64,000 nucleotides of DNA from Wuchereria bancrofti. Taxonomy: Eukaryota > Nematoda > Chromadorea > Rhabditida > Onchocercidae. The DNA lies in the NCBI GenBank assembly GCA_005281725.1, contig SSBO01000001.1:8026115-8090114 (forward strand), written 5' to 3'. This document shows positions 13,028 through 26,766 of this stretch, piece after piece (positions within the stretch are counted from its first letter, which is position 1; every line of letters begins with the position of its first letter). A program made the position numbers and the translations under genes. A model generated the notes under the pieces. That model was not told where the DNA came from. It saw only the letters and a program-made list of their open reading frames with translations, and did no database searches.

Positions 13028-13680
13028 TTTGATCTAAAGAAAGTATTTACAAACAAAGATTAAAATTGATAAAAAAGTTAAAAGAAAAAATCTAAAGCAT
13101 TGAAATAGAATGAAGGTGAAGATAAATCAACTAATTAATTAGTTAATTTATCAGTTAGTTGATACTAACTGATACTGAATTTTTGAAAAATACTAATTAA
13201 CTGATTAATTGGCTGATGTATAAGATTATAAATTATTGTGTAAATGGAAAAAGATGAAATAAGTTTTCCGTCAACAATGAGACGACGACAATGAGTGGTA
13301 TGGAAAAAGAATGGATGAAAAGTTGTCAATCGGACATCATCAATAATGGATAATTAATACTGCATATGCACACACACACACACACACACACATACACACA
13401 CATACATACATATATATATATATATACAGAGAGAGAGAGATAAGATGAAAATGCATCATTTCATGTAAGTGGAAAATTTTCTTACATAAGGGATATCTTT
13501 TATCATTTAATCTGATTATTATCAATAAAATTTACTTTTGAATTTTGTTGATAATTTTTTTGTTAAAAATTTTCCATAAATCATTTAAATCTTGATATAA
13601 TCATTTACTGAATTACTATTTGTAATAAAATTATGAATGCAGCAGTACATGTTATGAAATAGGGTTTGATTCGAGTAGGT
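13028..13680. other. 5' flank of the secreted-protein gene
   Basis: Non-coding upstream region (gene is on the minus strand). It contains a compound microsatellite at 13368-13440; nothing else is seen. Confidence 0.5.
13368..13440. repeat. compound microsatellite (CA)n (CATA)n (TA)n (GA)n
   Basis: About 73 bp of consecutive CA, CATA, TA and GA dinucleotide blocks. Confidence 0.95.
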
Positions 13681-14204
13681 TGTAGAGCTGAATAGTTAAT
13701 ATTTAATTGTTAATTGCGGAGAAGGCAACGTTTGACTGGTCTTTATTTTATTGAAATAAAGATTATCTTCAGTCGGAAATATTGAACATGCCGGATTATT
13801 ATTCAGAAAACGTAATTTCGATAAAAGGCATAACTCCTTATATAGTAAGCATTAACTCATAATAAGACGCACAATTTACAGTGCCACAAAGGATATCAGC
13901 TAAATAAAGAGATGTTAACCTCGTCAACAGTCAAATTTGGGTAATAAGCTGATAAGCTAGAAAGAAGGTCAGTTAAACGAAGAACTGTTAACCTTGTCAA
14001 ATTCGAATACAATTTACAGTTAGTAGGGAACCGACAAACAACAAAAGAGGTCAACTAAATCAGAAGCTGATAATTGTAAACAATCTAATTGGGGACAAAT
14101 TTCAACAGGTATTCTTAAATAAGCTTGGCTACATGGAAGATAAATGATTTCTTTAGTGAAATTGGAACATTTGTCTAAGGAATAAATACAATTTTGTTTC
14201 TACA
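13681..14204 (+). repeat. solo-LTR-like dispersed repeat, copy 1
   Basis: The unit runs from TGTAGAGCTGAATAG to GTTTCTACA (TG...CA, about 524 bp). An AATAAA lies about 25 bp before the end, the outline of a retroviral-type LTR. Inside, related motifs recur (GGTCAGTTAAACGAA..., GTTAACCTTGTCAAA). Related copies lie at 56388-56830 (inverted, partial) and 56982-57595. I see no clear target-site duplication, so the LTR reading is inference; a non-autonomous element is also possible. Confidence 0.65.
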
Positions 14205-15220
14205 ATTTCTGACAGCACATATTAAGTGAATGATTGACTATGCATGCAATATGTTATTCAATTCTTAATAAGTTTATCACAGTTACAAATTTCATATCAC
14301 ACATAGCAAACAATTATTCTAAAAACAAATTGAACAGATTAATATTATTAGCTCTTAAACTACTCCACTCTTTGCACTAATTAATTTAATTGATATTTAA
14401 TTTCGTTTTATTCTTTTTGTGCGCTAATTAAGTTAGATTCTTCAAAGCAACAATTGATGCTTTCCCAACTTTTTTAGACATTTCGAGAATAATATCTCAT
14501 TTAATATTTAGTCTAATTTATGTATTTAACGTTTGAAAATTTAGCAAGAAAAATTTTTATAAAATTCGTGGTTTTTTTTCTGAATAATTGTTACAGAATT
14601 TTGTAGCCAAACAATAATATCTCCCAATGGCTAATAAGTAATATCAGTATGTTAGGAAAATGTAAGACAAAATATAGCTTTGCAAAATTTTGCAGAATTT
14701 TAACAAATCTATAAGTAATTTTGCATTTATTAATTCCTTTTTCTTTTTAAATTTCATCTTAAATCAGTCAGTTAATATTTATTTTTAAATATTATAAGCT
14801 GAAAAATTTTAATATTCCATCATCATTTTCATCTGTTGTTTCAATAATATTAACTTATTCAAAAGATTTTATTGGAATGAAATGAGTAATCGCATTCATT
14901 TACTAGATAACAAACAATACTTCAACTATTATATTTTTTATTTCAACAAAGAAATTTTTTGATGAGATTTTAAACATTTCATGGCGCGTCGCATGGTCTA
15001 AACATTATCGGCGTAATAGTAATAATAATAATATGCTTGAAGAGATTTGTGATTAATTTGTTTTGCGATGATTCTTGTTTTGTCAATAAATCCATCTTTA
15101 TTGATAACATTATCAGTACTGTGCTATGTTAAAAAATATCACTTCGTGCATATTTGTATATTTATTGTCTCACCCAGGAAAAAAAAACTGTAATGAATGG
15201 ATGCTTAAAATGATGAAACG
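14205..15220. other. upstream region of the USP32/cyk-3 gene
   Basis: AT-rich non-coding DNA ahead of the first cyk-3 exon at 15221. No promoter element is identifiable by eye. Confidence 0.45.
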
Positions 15221-18200
15221 ATGGGTAATCGGGAATCATCAACATCACTTGCTTCTTCAACATCACTGATTAGCTTCGAAGAAGCTCGGAATTTGTGTTA
15301 GTTCATGAAATTTTCATCATTTTTTTTCTCTTTCAAGAATAAGTTCAATTTTGGATAATAATTTCATGCTGGCGTTTTTCAAATTATACATTGTCTTGTT
15401 ATGAAAATTTTCTTCAGTTTTAGCTTTTTTTTGCTAATTTTATATGAATTATTTTTATTTTTTTGTTTAAAAAAGGAAGATAAGTTATGCGTTTTTCTGA
15501 AATATAAGTAACTTGTTTTTTTAATGAGATATGTTCTTTTCCTGAATGAGAATTTTTTTTTCTAATTATATGTTGCTACTGTAGAGCCATATTTTGTCCT
15601 GTTCACTAACTTTTTTCAAGACGAATTTTGGTGACTAGATTTCACTTTTGATGTTGAAGAATATGAAACATAATGTGACCAGGCCAATCACTTCACACTA
15701 GGATCAATTGTTGTCAAACGATGTTTGATATTTAACTGCTGGGCTTGCTAGTATCAAATAATTTACAACAAATAATTTTAAAATTTTCAGCATTTTATTG
15801 AATTTACGTGGTTTTTTAAAAAAAGTCAATCTTTACTATGACCTTTGATGGGACAAAAATAGAGCTTTATTCTGATTTTTCATTTGGTGCGTTTATCATT
15901 GCAGTAAGCGCAGATGAATTGAAACGTTTGGAAACGGCATGGGATGGTCGAGATCAGATTGCGGAAGATGAATTTTTTAACGACGTTCTTTGTCACCCGG
16001 GAATTCCACGTGCTACACGTACACGTATTTTCGCCAAATTTTGTCAGGGATCATCTAAACTGTCATTTCAATATTTTGTTATTGGAATTGTCATACTGAC
16101 AAAGGTGGATAAGGATATTCGACTTGGTATATTGTTTTTTTTATCTTAAATTTAGCTGATATGGGGGATTTTCGATAATAGAGAATTTCTTGACGTAGCT
16201 AATCTTTTCGAATGTCTTTGGTGTGGACTAAGAGTTTAATTGAAGTAACCAAATTATGAGAAGCAACTTATTACCGACAAATTCTTCCAGAATTTCTAAA
16301 CAATGAACGTGACTTAGAACGTTGGATCGAACAGCCGCCTCAGCTGACATCTCGTCATTCGGAAATTCACTACAATTTCTATCAAGTACTTGCAGGCGTT
16401 ACACATCGTGAGTTTTAATACGTTCTTGACTAAGATTTCAGTCTACTTGATTAACCGTTATTACTTTTTGTTTATGATTCGAGTGACAAGATTTCGAAAT
16501 TCTGTTCCGAAACTTTTCGCGGACTTTACAACTACAATCCTCTTGTTTTCTCATTTTTATCCTTTCGTTTCTCGTCTGGTGCAATTATGCAGAGACATCC
16601 ATATGTCCCAGATTTCATTTTTTCGAAATTTCAGTTGATGAACAAGAGGTGGAAGAACTAGAGAAAGTTTTTGGTTCGATCAACGATACCAAATTGTGTA
16701 AGCTTACTAGGAATGGTTTTGGTACGTTAGTTGGTGGTGCTATTGCAGACCATTTCATTAATGGCTTATTTCGCGCATTTGATGAAAATGATGATGGACT
16801 GGTGGATTTCAAAGAACTCGTCTGCGGTCTTTCTGCTTCCTGTCGTGGACCACACACTGCTCGTCTTAACTGTAATTAAATCTTTGTTCTGTTTTTTTTT
16901 TCTTTTCTTTTTGACATAATTTTTTTCTTGATTTACTTTAAGTGGAGGTTCTGATGGTGGTAATTCCAAGAACAAATTTCAGATTTTTTAAAAAAAGCGG
17001 AGTTTTAATGATAGATGCTGTTAACACTATTTCAGTTATTGCTCAACTTTTTGACTCAGATGGCGATGGTTATTTATCGAAAGAAGACATTCTTTCCCTT
17101 TACGCTCATTTAAATCTCGTAGGTACTTTTCATATTCAGAAAATTCTGTATTATTTTATGCATTCCTCATGAGTTCTCACTTACGGTTTAATTTTATGTT
17201 TGCTACTGTTTTATAGGATAAAACTTTGCAAACTATACATACCGATGAGTTGGGTCGTGCATCGTTGACAGATTTTGTTTGTTGGGCAAACGAGACAAAA
17301 TGTGTGGACGATTTGCTTGAAATAATTGTTCAGGTTTTTATTTGAAATTCGAATTTTTCTTGTCATATCCAATTAAGTTAAACATATTCATCGAAATAAA
17401 TCATTTCAAATGTTTCAGCTTGGGCATATTTGTTTGGGATTGCATCCAAGTTCTGCTGAGGTTGAATTGACGGTTGTTTGGTGAGCTCTTAAATTGTTCA
17501 TAGAAATTTATCGGAACAGCATCAAATTCAGCTTTAATATCGCTATAATGTACGGATTTTGAAGTATGTTAGGTTATTTACAATTCTGAATTATCAAAAA
17601 AAGCATTACTGACTTGATTTTTTTTTATTTTCAATACTTGCATAAAACTTTATTTTTAATAGATCATTATACTCTATAAAAATGTCATAAAATACATGAA
17701 CAGTTCTCTCTTCCAGAGATTTATCTTATTTCAATTGTTTCTTTTGAAGTGGATTCAAGCAACGTGTACAATTGGATGCGTTCACTGAGTGGAATATTGT
17801 TTCATCGGAATGGTGGCGACAATGGGTACACGCGCTGATGTCAAATTCCAAAGTGCCGCCCATCAATAATGCTTCAATTATTACTGTAAAACAGAAAAAT
17901 GACTGGTCTTACAAGGTCTTTTGTCACACTGTTTTTTAACAGCATATTTTTGCGGATTAATAATGTGATAAAAATAAAGGGATAGATCCGTTCAGTAGGT
18001 AATTCATAATAATCAAGCTTGTATTTTTCATCTTAAATACTATTGCTTCTCTCTTTTATTTACTTCATTTTATTACTTTTAGGTTCCGTCCTTATCCAAT
18101 GAAGGTGCCCCTTTAGCACAGAATTTGGTTATAAATAAGGATTTTGAAGCTGTAGCACCTTGTCTCTGGAAAGCGCTGTTACGTTGGCATGGAAGTGCTG

Positions 18201-21200
18201 CTCGTGAGGGTATTTCACTTCAACGACGTATTCTTCCGGCAAGAATTGTAGATCCGACAGCGGTGAATTCTACAAAACCTGTTATCGAACTATATCCGCT
18301 AACTTTATTGATTCTAAGACATGGTACTGCTACTGGAGGCTGGTTACATTCTGCTTTCGGTTTGTATTAATTATGATGTTTCTTAATGTATTTTCATGAA
18401 CTTTTCTTAAAATATGCAGTGCGAATTCAAGGGACATTCAGCCAGTAAGTTTGAGCTAGTAGTGACCATCACTTCATTAAGTTATCAAAAATTAATGAAT
18501 TTTCGTATTTCAGAATGGAATAAAGAATCTTCTCTTCGCCGATTACCGTGGTGTGTAGTATCCGAATCACGTATTTGTACTGTTGGAGAATTACTTGAAC
18601 TTCTGGCGCATCAGCTGCACATAAGTGATGTGGAATCAGCTCGTTTATGGACTGTTGAAATCGACGGTTCACCGTGCAAGCGGTTGCTTGACAATGATTC
18701 AGTTACTCTTAATGATCTCAAAATTCAGCAAAGTGCACAGGTGCGCTATTTTTTTCTTTTTTTTTGCAGGTGTGTGATTTACTGTAGCCTATTTCGTTCT
18801 ACTTTGTTAATATTACGAGTTGGTGAATAGTGTTATTATAAGACATCTTTATATAGCTGTACAATAATAGTCTTCTTAGACATAATCATATGTAACATTA
18901 ATTTAATGGAGTTTAAAGATGTAGAAGCTTGAAGATAGTAATGCAGCTATGGATTACTTATTAGTGGTATGGAGATCCATAATGAAAATTTAAAGCAGGC
19001 AGATTTATTGCATTAAATGTTTGGTGCTTACTATTTTAGCTAAATGAACTTCCAGTTACTTCTGGAATTACGTAACGCTGACATGAGTTGGCCAGAAGAG
19101 GTTAGCTGTTTGGAAAGCAGCAATGCTGAAGGTTACACAACGGACAATTCGGATTCGTCATATATTCTTGGCATTACTGGCCTCTACAACATGGGTAATA
19201 CATGCTATATGAATAGTGCTCTGCAATGTCTCAGTAATACACGACCACTGACAAATTATTTCATTGAAGGCCGACACAAAGATGATATGAAAAGGTTAAT
19301 ATTACTTTTGATAAGAAAAATATATAATTCGTTTAAAATAATTTTATCTACGCTTTTTTTTTATTTATATTTCTTGAAGGTTAAAATCAAAAGGCATGGT
19401 AGCTACGGAATATGCCAACGTTGTAAAAGAATTGTGGTCCGGTAAAAAACGTAATATTGCACCTATAAAATTACGCGTAAGGATTCTTTTTTTCCTTCTA
19501 AAATCTTTTGAAATAAGTGTTTGATGATTTCATTCGTTATTAGTTCATTCGTTCGTTTCATTCGTTTTATTCGTTTCATTCATTTATTAGTTTCATTCGT
19601 TAATTTGTTTCCTAAATTTTTTTGTTGCATTCTTCGTGTTTGCTTACTGAAATAAAACTTGCAAATATCTTTCAAAATTGATTGGGAAAAAAAAAGAAAG
19701 GAAAAAAATGCTATCCTTTTAAATCAGTTGATCTGGATCATGTACATACCTAATTTGTATACATATCATGCCTAACTTTTTTGTTCCAATCATATCTGAC
19801 ATGTATATACCTCTTTTAACCTCACACTCGTATGGGAGTGCAGAAGTAGTATGAATAACAAAGAATCTATCGAGAAGCTTTCCTTTTTTCTCATTTCTTT
19901 CATGAGGTTGTATGATGTGCATCACCTACCAGAAGTCATGCTGTATGTAACTTTCTTCTTTTCAGAATACAAAAAAAGAAAGGAAAAAAGACAAAAAGAA
20001 AAACGAACAAACAAAAACAAAAATGTTAGAGAAGAAATATTTCGAAACAGTAATTTTAATTTTCATTCTTTCTAGGATGCGATTAGATGTGCTGGTCCAG
20101 TATTTGCTGAACGTTCACAACACGACTGTCAAGAATTTTTATCAATTTTGCTGGACTTATTACACGAGGATTTGAATCAAATTGAAAACAAGCCATTCAT
20201 CGAACTCAACGACAGCGATGGTCGTCCTGATTCTATTGTTGCTAAAGAGGTATTTTGCTTTGTTTCTGTGTTTTTGCTTGGATTGAATTATGTAAAGAAG
20301 CATGATTACTTTTGAAAGACATGATGAATGTTTTCAATAATGATGGGTTTGCTGGATGATATGAACTTATGGTATTATGTTTTTTAGGCTTGGGATGCTC
20401 ACTTAAAACGAGATAAAAGTATTATTGTTGATTTGTTTACGGGCCAATTACGTTCAACACTTACTTGTTTAAATTGCAATGCCATATCATGCAGGTAAAA
20501 TAGCTTTTCATGTGTTTGTATTCGCTTTAATATGACAAGGTTTTTGTTTTCTAAAACATGATATTTCAGATTTGACGCTTTCACTTGCTTGCAGCTGCCC
20601 ATACCTATTGATCACTTGCTTCTTATCTCAGTTGTCGGTAAGTTTTTTCTCTACTTTATTAGTCATTTTTTTTTGAGTATCTTATATTAAAAATAACAGG
20701 ATGTAATGCAACATATTGTTTACTGCAGTGGTCAAGCGTGACGGACAAATTCCTATACGTTATGCTTTTCGCCTAAGCTGCGATACAACGATCGGCATGT
20801 TCAAAATGAAACTAGCAAATGCTTCTGGTTTACTCCCTAACTCATTTCAAATTCTTTGTCTGAATCGCGCAGGCCAAATGATGGTATTTTATACACTTAT
20901 ATGATCTTTTATCCTACGTTTTGTTATTTTGTTTACTTTCATTTAATACATTACCCTCAAATAAGTCATCAGTTAATTAAGATCATATTTTAGTTTATTT
21001 CTTGTAATAGAAGTTTACTTCTTAAAATATAATAACAAAATAACATCCAAGAGAAAAATCATAACCACTACTTGGTTATACCTCGAAAAATGTATATGTA
21101 TACTTGGAATAAGTGCAAGTGAAACTGGAGAGTTAAAATATTAACTCTCTAGTTTCTCTTTGCACTTTTCATTTTCATCTACAGTACATCCAAGGACTTG

Positions 21201-24071
21201 CTTTCTCATCTACTTTTTAAAAGTTATTTTTATTTTTCGATCTTTGTTTTTTTCGATGGCAATATTTTAGCAAGGAGTTAGCGAATCAGTTGATGATGAT
21301 AACAGTTCTATTAATGTTTATCCAAATGATGCACTGCTGTATGCATTTGAATTGCCTGCTGAAGATCAGTCAAATTCAGAATGCTTCGTAGCGGCACCAA
21401 CAGTTATTGCAGCTCATCGTAAAATGGTAGTTCTTCCAAAACAAAAGCAAATGTTTGAATAAATTTTATTTCTATCATTTATCTATTGCATACATTAATG
21501 GATGTTAACCTTGGGTATATTTTACTCGTTGAGTATAATAATTAGGTTTTGTGATGACATATTTGATTGTGGGTATGTTTTAAGTAAGTTATATTGCATA
21601 TTATGATGTAACAATATTTCGTAAAGTAGCCATATTTTTGCAGTTCATTCTTTTGCTATATCTTTTCATATTTTATATATTAAGTTACGTATGTCTTTTC
21701 ATAGATATTTCTTGCATTTCTTTTGTTTATTTTTTATTGTAATTACAGCAATACAATGACTCATATTTGCTGGGCGCAACACGTGGTTGTACCGCTCGTG
21801 TTTTTGGTGTTCCACTCATTTTAAGATTTACACCGGTTAGTTACATTTTTCTAGATAAAAAGATTTTTCTGTCTGATAATGCTGGTGAGGAATACTTTAT
21901 ATGAGTACTGTGGCATTGGAAATAATGCACATTCAAGTATTACTTTTTTACCTTGTATTTCATATTTGTAGGGCAAAACAACTGGTAATAAGCTATATGA
22001 AGAAGTTTGGCTACATGTTTCACGGTTCCTAAAAAATGGTAGCGCTGGGAAACAGCAGCGCACTAGAGAAGCAAATCGTGCTATTGATGCGTAAGTTCAT
22101 TTCAGTGAAGTATAACTCAGAATTATCCAATTATTTTATCCATTTATTGCTTTTATATTACAATGTACCATTATCTTTTCAAATATAATAATAGTTCCAA
22201 ATGTTGATAACTTCAGCAATTTTTCAAATATTTCTGTTTGTGTTTTTATATTATTATTGTTCTTATTAGTATTTGATAGTTTGCAGAAGTTCTTATTAAT
22301 CAAAATCTACATTTTTTTTTTCTTTTTTTAGAGCAGAAGACATTCGAAATGGTTATCCATTTGATTTATGTTGCGTGAAGTTATCATTCGAATGGTGTTC
22401 AAAATGTCCATGGCCAGCATTTTGTCGTGGTTGTGTGATTTTGAGTAACGATGAAATTATTGAGGATAACTTAATGGCAGTTGCAATCGACTGGAAACCA
22501 ACTGCTCTCTATCTACGCTATCAACATTCCGTTGAATTGGTTAGAATTCTAGTATCTGCTGCAAAGGAAATTTAAGTATTACTTTGTGCTTGCTTTTTTT
22601 AGTGAGGTGGTATTATGATAAATACTTCTATACATTTACGATTTAATTGATCTTTCCTTCATAATGTTGAGAATCGATCTACATCATTTTGCTTTAGTGA
22701 ATTTTAGCTTCTATTTTCTGTCATAAAATTCTCTTCGTTTTAATATGACATAGAAGAGGTTATAATCTGTAATAATAGTTCATAATTAATATTATCATAA
22801 TAGTTAATAATGTAATAATAGCTATTATGACCATTGATACTTTGCAAAAAATTTTTAATAGTCATTAAAGTGCCGATGTGCTGGTTGTAGTTATTAGTTA
22901 GAAATTCAAGATTTAGCTAAGCAGAAAATGAAGCAGTTTTTTAATTAAGAGAAGAGAAAATGTCTAGCTAAGATATTCTCATAGTCTAATGTTTAAGCTG
23001 TACTTATTGTTCATTACTTTATTATATTATTACACATTATTGCGCTATTTTTTTTCTTTTTTTTTTCAAGTTATGCCGAGATGATGGATCTGTATTACAA
23101 GCATGGGAAGTACACTACCGACCGTGTTCGTTGGTTTCATGTTTGAATGATTTCATGCAAGCGGAACGTTTAGATGATGAAATAATGTGTAAGCCGTGTG
23201 GCAAAAAGTGTCCAACAACTAAAGCTTTGGCGATTTGGCGTTTACCTAAAATATTGGTTTGTTTTTATTATTTATCATAGAAGTAAATTTTTTTTATTTT
23301 TTTCACTTTTATGGATATAACTATCTAGTTGGAGAATAGAAAGGAAATGACTTGATGTCATTATTTCTTAAATGATTTTGGTGTCATCTTACCATGCATG
23401 TAAATGCTTAACTGAGTGACTACATTGTCCACATGATTGCTTTTTCGTCTTGACCTTAAACTATATATATACCTTCGAACGATAGATAGTGTAATCGATA
23501 TTGCTGTCATAATTTTGTATTGGATTTGAAAGTTTTGCATTTCATTTTTTTTCTTTTTGCAGATTATACACTTCAAGAGATTTGTTTGCGTAAAGTCTGA
23601 ACGACGATGGATGAAGTCTTGTAAAGTAGTAGATTTTCCACTGGAAAATTTAGATCTCAGAGAATGGCTTCGAGATCCGGACGTTAAGACATCAACCAAG
23701 TACAGTTGTTTTGCTATTGCGGTAAGCTTGGAATATACATACGAAATCTTTTTCTAATTACAATTAGAAGAATGATTAGATAATCCCAAACATTACGATT
23801 ATTTTTTCCTTTTCAGAACCATTATGGTGCTATGGCTTCAGGTCATTACGTTGCTTATGCTAAGAATAATAATCAGTGGTTTAGTTTCAATGATAGCCGT
23901 TGTCAGGTTAATTTTTGGTCATACGTTAAGAATTTATGTGCGAACAGAATTTTATGTTAAAATTATATAAATATAATTTGGTGTTATAAAGTAGTTTTAT
24001 TCTAGGCAGTGAAAGAACCGCACGTTGATAAGAAGAGTGCTTATTTGTTATTTTATGAGAGAATGGATTAG
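15221..24071 (+). CDS. cyk-3: USP32-type ubiquitin carboxyl-terminal hydrolase (EF-hand, DUSP, USP)
   Basis: Orthologue of human USP32 and C. elegans cyk-3; removes ubiquitin from proteins. The first exon (15221-15296) encodes [13 protein letters not shown], a myristoylation-type start, joined to SADELKRL at 15905. Exons: 15221-15296, 15905-16126, an unresolved part 16156-16407, 16635-16871, 17036-17118, 17217-17333, 17419-17480, 17750-17915, 18083-18359, 18420-18444, 18514-18740, 19056-19294, 19380-19476, 20076-20249, 20388-20494, 20570-20637, 20729-20883, 21271-21426, 21749-21835, 21972-22090, 22332-22539, 23071-23256, 23563-23721, 23817-23906, 24006-24071; about 1,190 residues. EF-hand loops [12 protein letters not shown] and [12 protein letters not shown] are intact. 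A DUSP domain lies around 18125-18350. The Cys box is [12 protein letters not shown] (Cys codon 19203), the His box ASGHYVAY and the Asp in NDSRC; zinc pairs CLNC and CKPC are present. The protein stops at the end of the USP fold, without the C-terminal tail of the human protein. Two places do not close in frame (see findings). Confidence 0.93.
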
Positions 24072-26766
24072 CTCGAGTAAGAGAAGAAAGCTAAATTATA
24101 GCAATGTATCGTCGCAAACATCAACATTATGAGAGTTCGCTTATTAACATTATTGTTCATTTAATTGAAATAATTTTATTCTTAGTTTGTACAAAGAAAA
24201 TAGTAATTTGTTGCTCTATTTTATTTTGCTTAAAAATCATCTTAGTTTTATTCCTACTTCCACATTATATTTCCCATGGGGATTAATGTCGCAGTGCATT
24301 CCTATTGCCTGAGGTACGAACCGAAATTTTGCCCATTTCTCTATTTAAAATTGGAAAATTTTTTGCTTGGAGAATGGGAAACCTTCTTTCTTTTGTCATT
24401 TCATATTTGAATTAATAAATCCAAAAATTTTTTTTTCTTTGTCTTATTATATTCTCTATAAGATACAGGGACAGAAATAGATAGATATTGCTTGTTGATT
24501 GTTTGTGCCATACTATTGCCTCATACTGTTTGCATTATTCCTTCGCATATCATTCATTTATCACTTCTTAATAATATTATGTTCAAGCGTTGACCCGCCT
24601 AGTCTGCCGTGGTTAATAGTTTAGTTTCTTCATATTTTATTAACTATGTAGCTGACCCATTATGATTTCAATGAAAATTGAACAAACGATGATCTTTGTA
24701 CATGAAAAGCTTTCCGTTATCATGTGCTTAATCTATGAGCAAAGCGAAGGATAAATTGATTGGATTTGCGAAATTTATGATATTGATTCTGTGATTTCAC
24801 TGCTTATATTCTAAAAAATTGTCCAAAAGTCAGATTTCACTTTTGCACTGTTTTGTTCGTATTTTGGATTAAGCGTTGTTGTGCTTTGAATACGTGTCTT
24901 GGTCATGTGCATGTGCTTCGCGCAGTATGTTACGTATGGCTTATTATATTTATTTATTTCTAGTGAAGTTCTTTCTTATATGTTCAATTAGATGCGGAAA
25001 ATATAATTTAAGCATAATTATATTTATTTATTTCTAGTGAAGTTCTTTCTTATATGTGCAATTAGATGCGGAAAATATAATTTAAGCATAACAGTAACAT
25101 TTTTATGGGGAGAAAAGTTTTCTTGTTTTATTTATGAACCTATTAAATGTGACTTATTCCAGTGAAGCAGTACAACTTATTTTTACTCCTGGTATTATCT
25201 CTTGTAAGTAAACGAAATTTTCTTAGTGTCTCAAAATTTTCATAAATTTTAGTTTATATCAAAGAATCAAAGAAAAAAAAAATTCCAAATTGAATTTGAA
25301 AGTATTCGCTGTTTGTGTAAATATTCATTGACTGCGCATTGCTTCTCGGAAAGCGTTTTTTTTTTAATGTGTCGTTCTGCTTGTCCCTCCTGAGATTACT
25401 ATTGTCCTTGCTAAGGAAATATTATATAGTTTGTATCTATAACTTTATTTCCCATTTAATATTTGCTCATTAATAATTAGTATTGACTATTAAAAAAGAA
25501 ATGTGAAATAAACGCTTTTGCTTCTGTCATTTATGCCAAAACCGATTTATATAATGTTTAATGATAAATTTAAATGATAGTGAAGTGAACTAAGTTTACC
25601 TGATGATGATGATGATGATGGTAATGATAAATTCTTTCACGCTATCATCTATTTCCCGTAATTAATCAAAAGGCAGTTTATCTTGATTATAATCGTTTAA
25701 TTTTTAAAAAGGAATAATTCAAAAGAATTTTATAAGATCAATTGTTATGCAGATTTGAAGTTTGCTCTGAGCACAAACTTTCAGATTTATTATTAATGGG
25801 GTTGATTTCCGGAAGGCGTATAAATTATATCCTTATCATCTTTTTTTATCATAATATATGTGATAGGAAGTTTTTGAAAATATGTGTAGTATTAAATTCT
25901 AATCTTTCATTTTAAAAAAGATAATTGTTAAGTACTACGTACTGTTTTGTAAAGATAAGACTGTGCATACTAATTTCAAATCAAGTTTTAAATTAATCGA
26001 ATATGGTCATAAAATTAAATATTGAGAAATAAATCAAGTAATAATTATCAAGTAACAAGTAAAAAAGTTTATAAAACAATCGAAAAATAGGGAATTATTG
26101 CCGTGAAAACAATCAACTATTAAATTAATAATTTCAAAAAAAAGGAAAAAATTAAAAAAAATCCCTCCAGTTTTACGAAAAATATATTTTTTTTTATTTG
26201 CAATTTACAATGCGAAAAGCGTACACGTGTGAAAAAAACTAAGGAAATCAAATCTATTAAATCTGTTTGTTGCGTAATTGTCGTAGCGCGCCGGTGTTTG
26301 CTTTTTGTTATATCATTTCTCTTTTACTTTATCATAAACTGGACTTTCGATTGCGTTGAAGTATTTTTTCACTTTTCGCTTTTGTTTAATCTTTATTTTT
26401 AAAGAATGAACTGGATTTATATCTTCTTTCTATATGTTTAGGTAAATTGTAATTTAAAAAGATGATCAACAATTTTTGAATTCGTTAAATTTCCAAATCT
26501 TTCATTTTTCATTATTTTTTTTTATTTTTGAGCACAAAAATTTTAAGCAAATACCAAACTATATTTCTGAATAATATGATTAATTGCTTCAGTTTGTTGT
26601 TTTAGTTTAATAAAACTGTTTTAGTTTAGTTAATAGTAAATTAAACTTATTAAACCTTGAATTTTGCAAAATGTTTAATTGTTAAATAATCCTAAATAAT
26701 CATTCATCCTTTCATAACAATTATGCTCAATTTATTTCACATTAATATACTATAAAAACAATGTGG
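24072..26766. other. intergenic, between convergent cyk-3 and pal-1
   Basis: 3' flank of cyk-3; an AATAAA at 24414-24419 is a plausible polyadenylation signal. Contains a 74-bp tandem duplication and short GAT runs (about 25603-25620). No gene seen. Confidence 0.55.
24943..25090. repeat. 74-bp tandem duplication
   Basis: 24943-25016 and 25017-25090 are direct repeats with a single difference seen (ATGTTCAATT against ATGTGCAATT). Confidence 0.9.

Noticed and set aside
13681..14204. LTR pair forming a complete element with the Pao gag at 7.9-9.0 kb
   Set aside because: The repeat shows no similarity to the 21-300 and 2985-3240 Pao ends and lies beyond a host gene's exons, so it belongs to another family.
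16615..16857. Minus-strand ORF over the EF-hand exon
   Set aside because: Shadow of the cyk-3 coding exon on the other strand.
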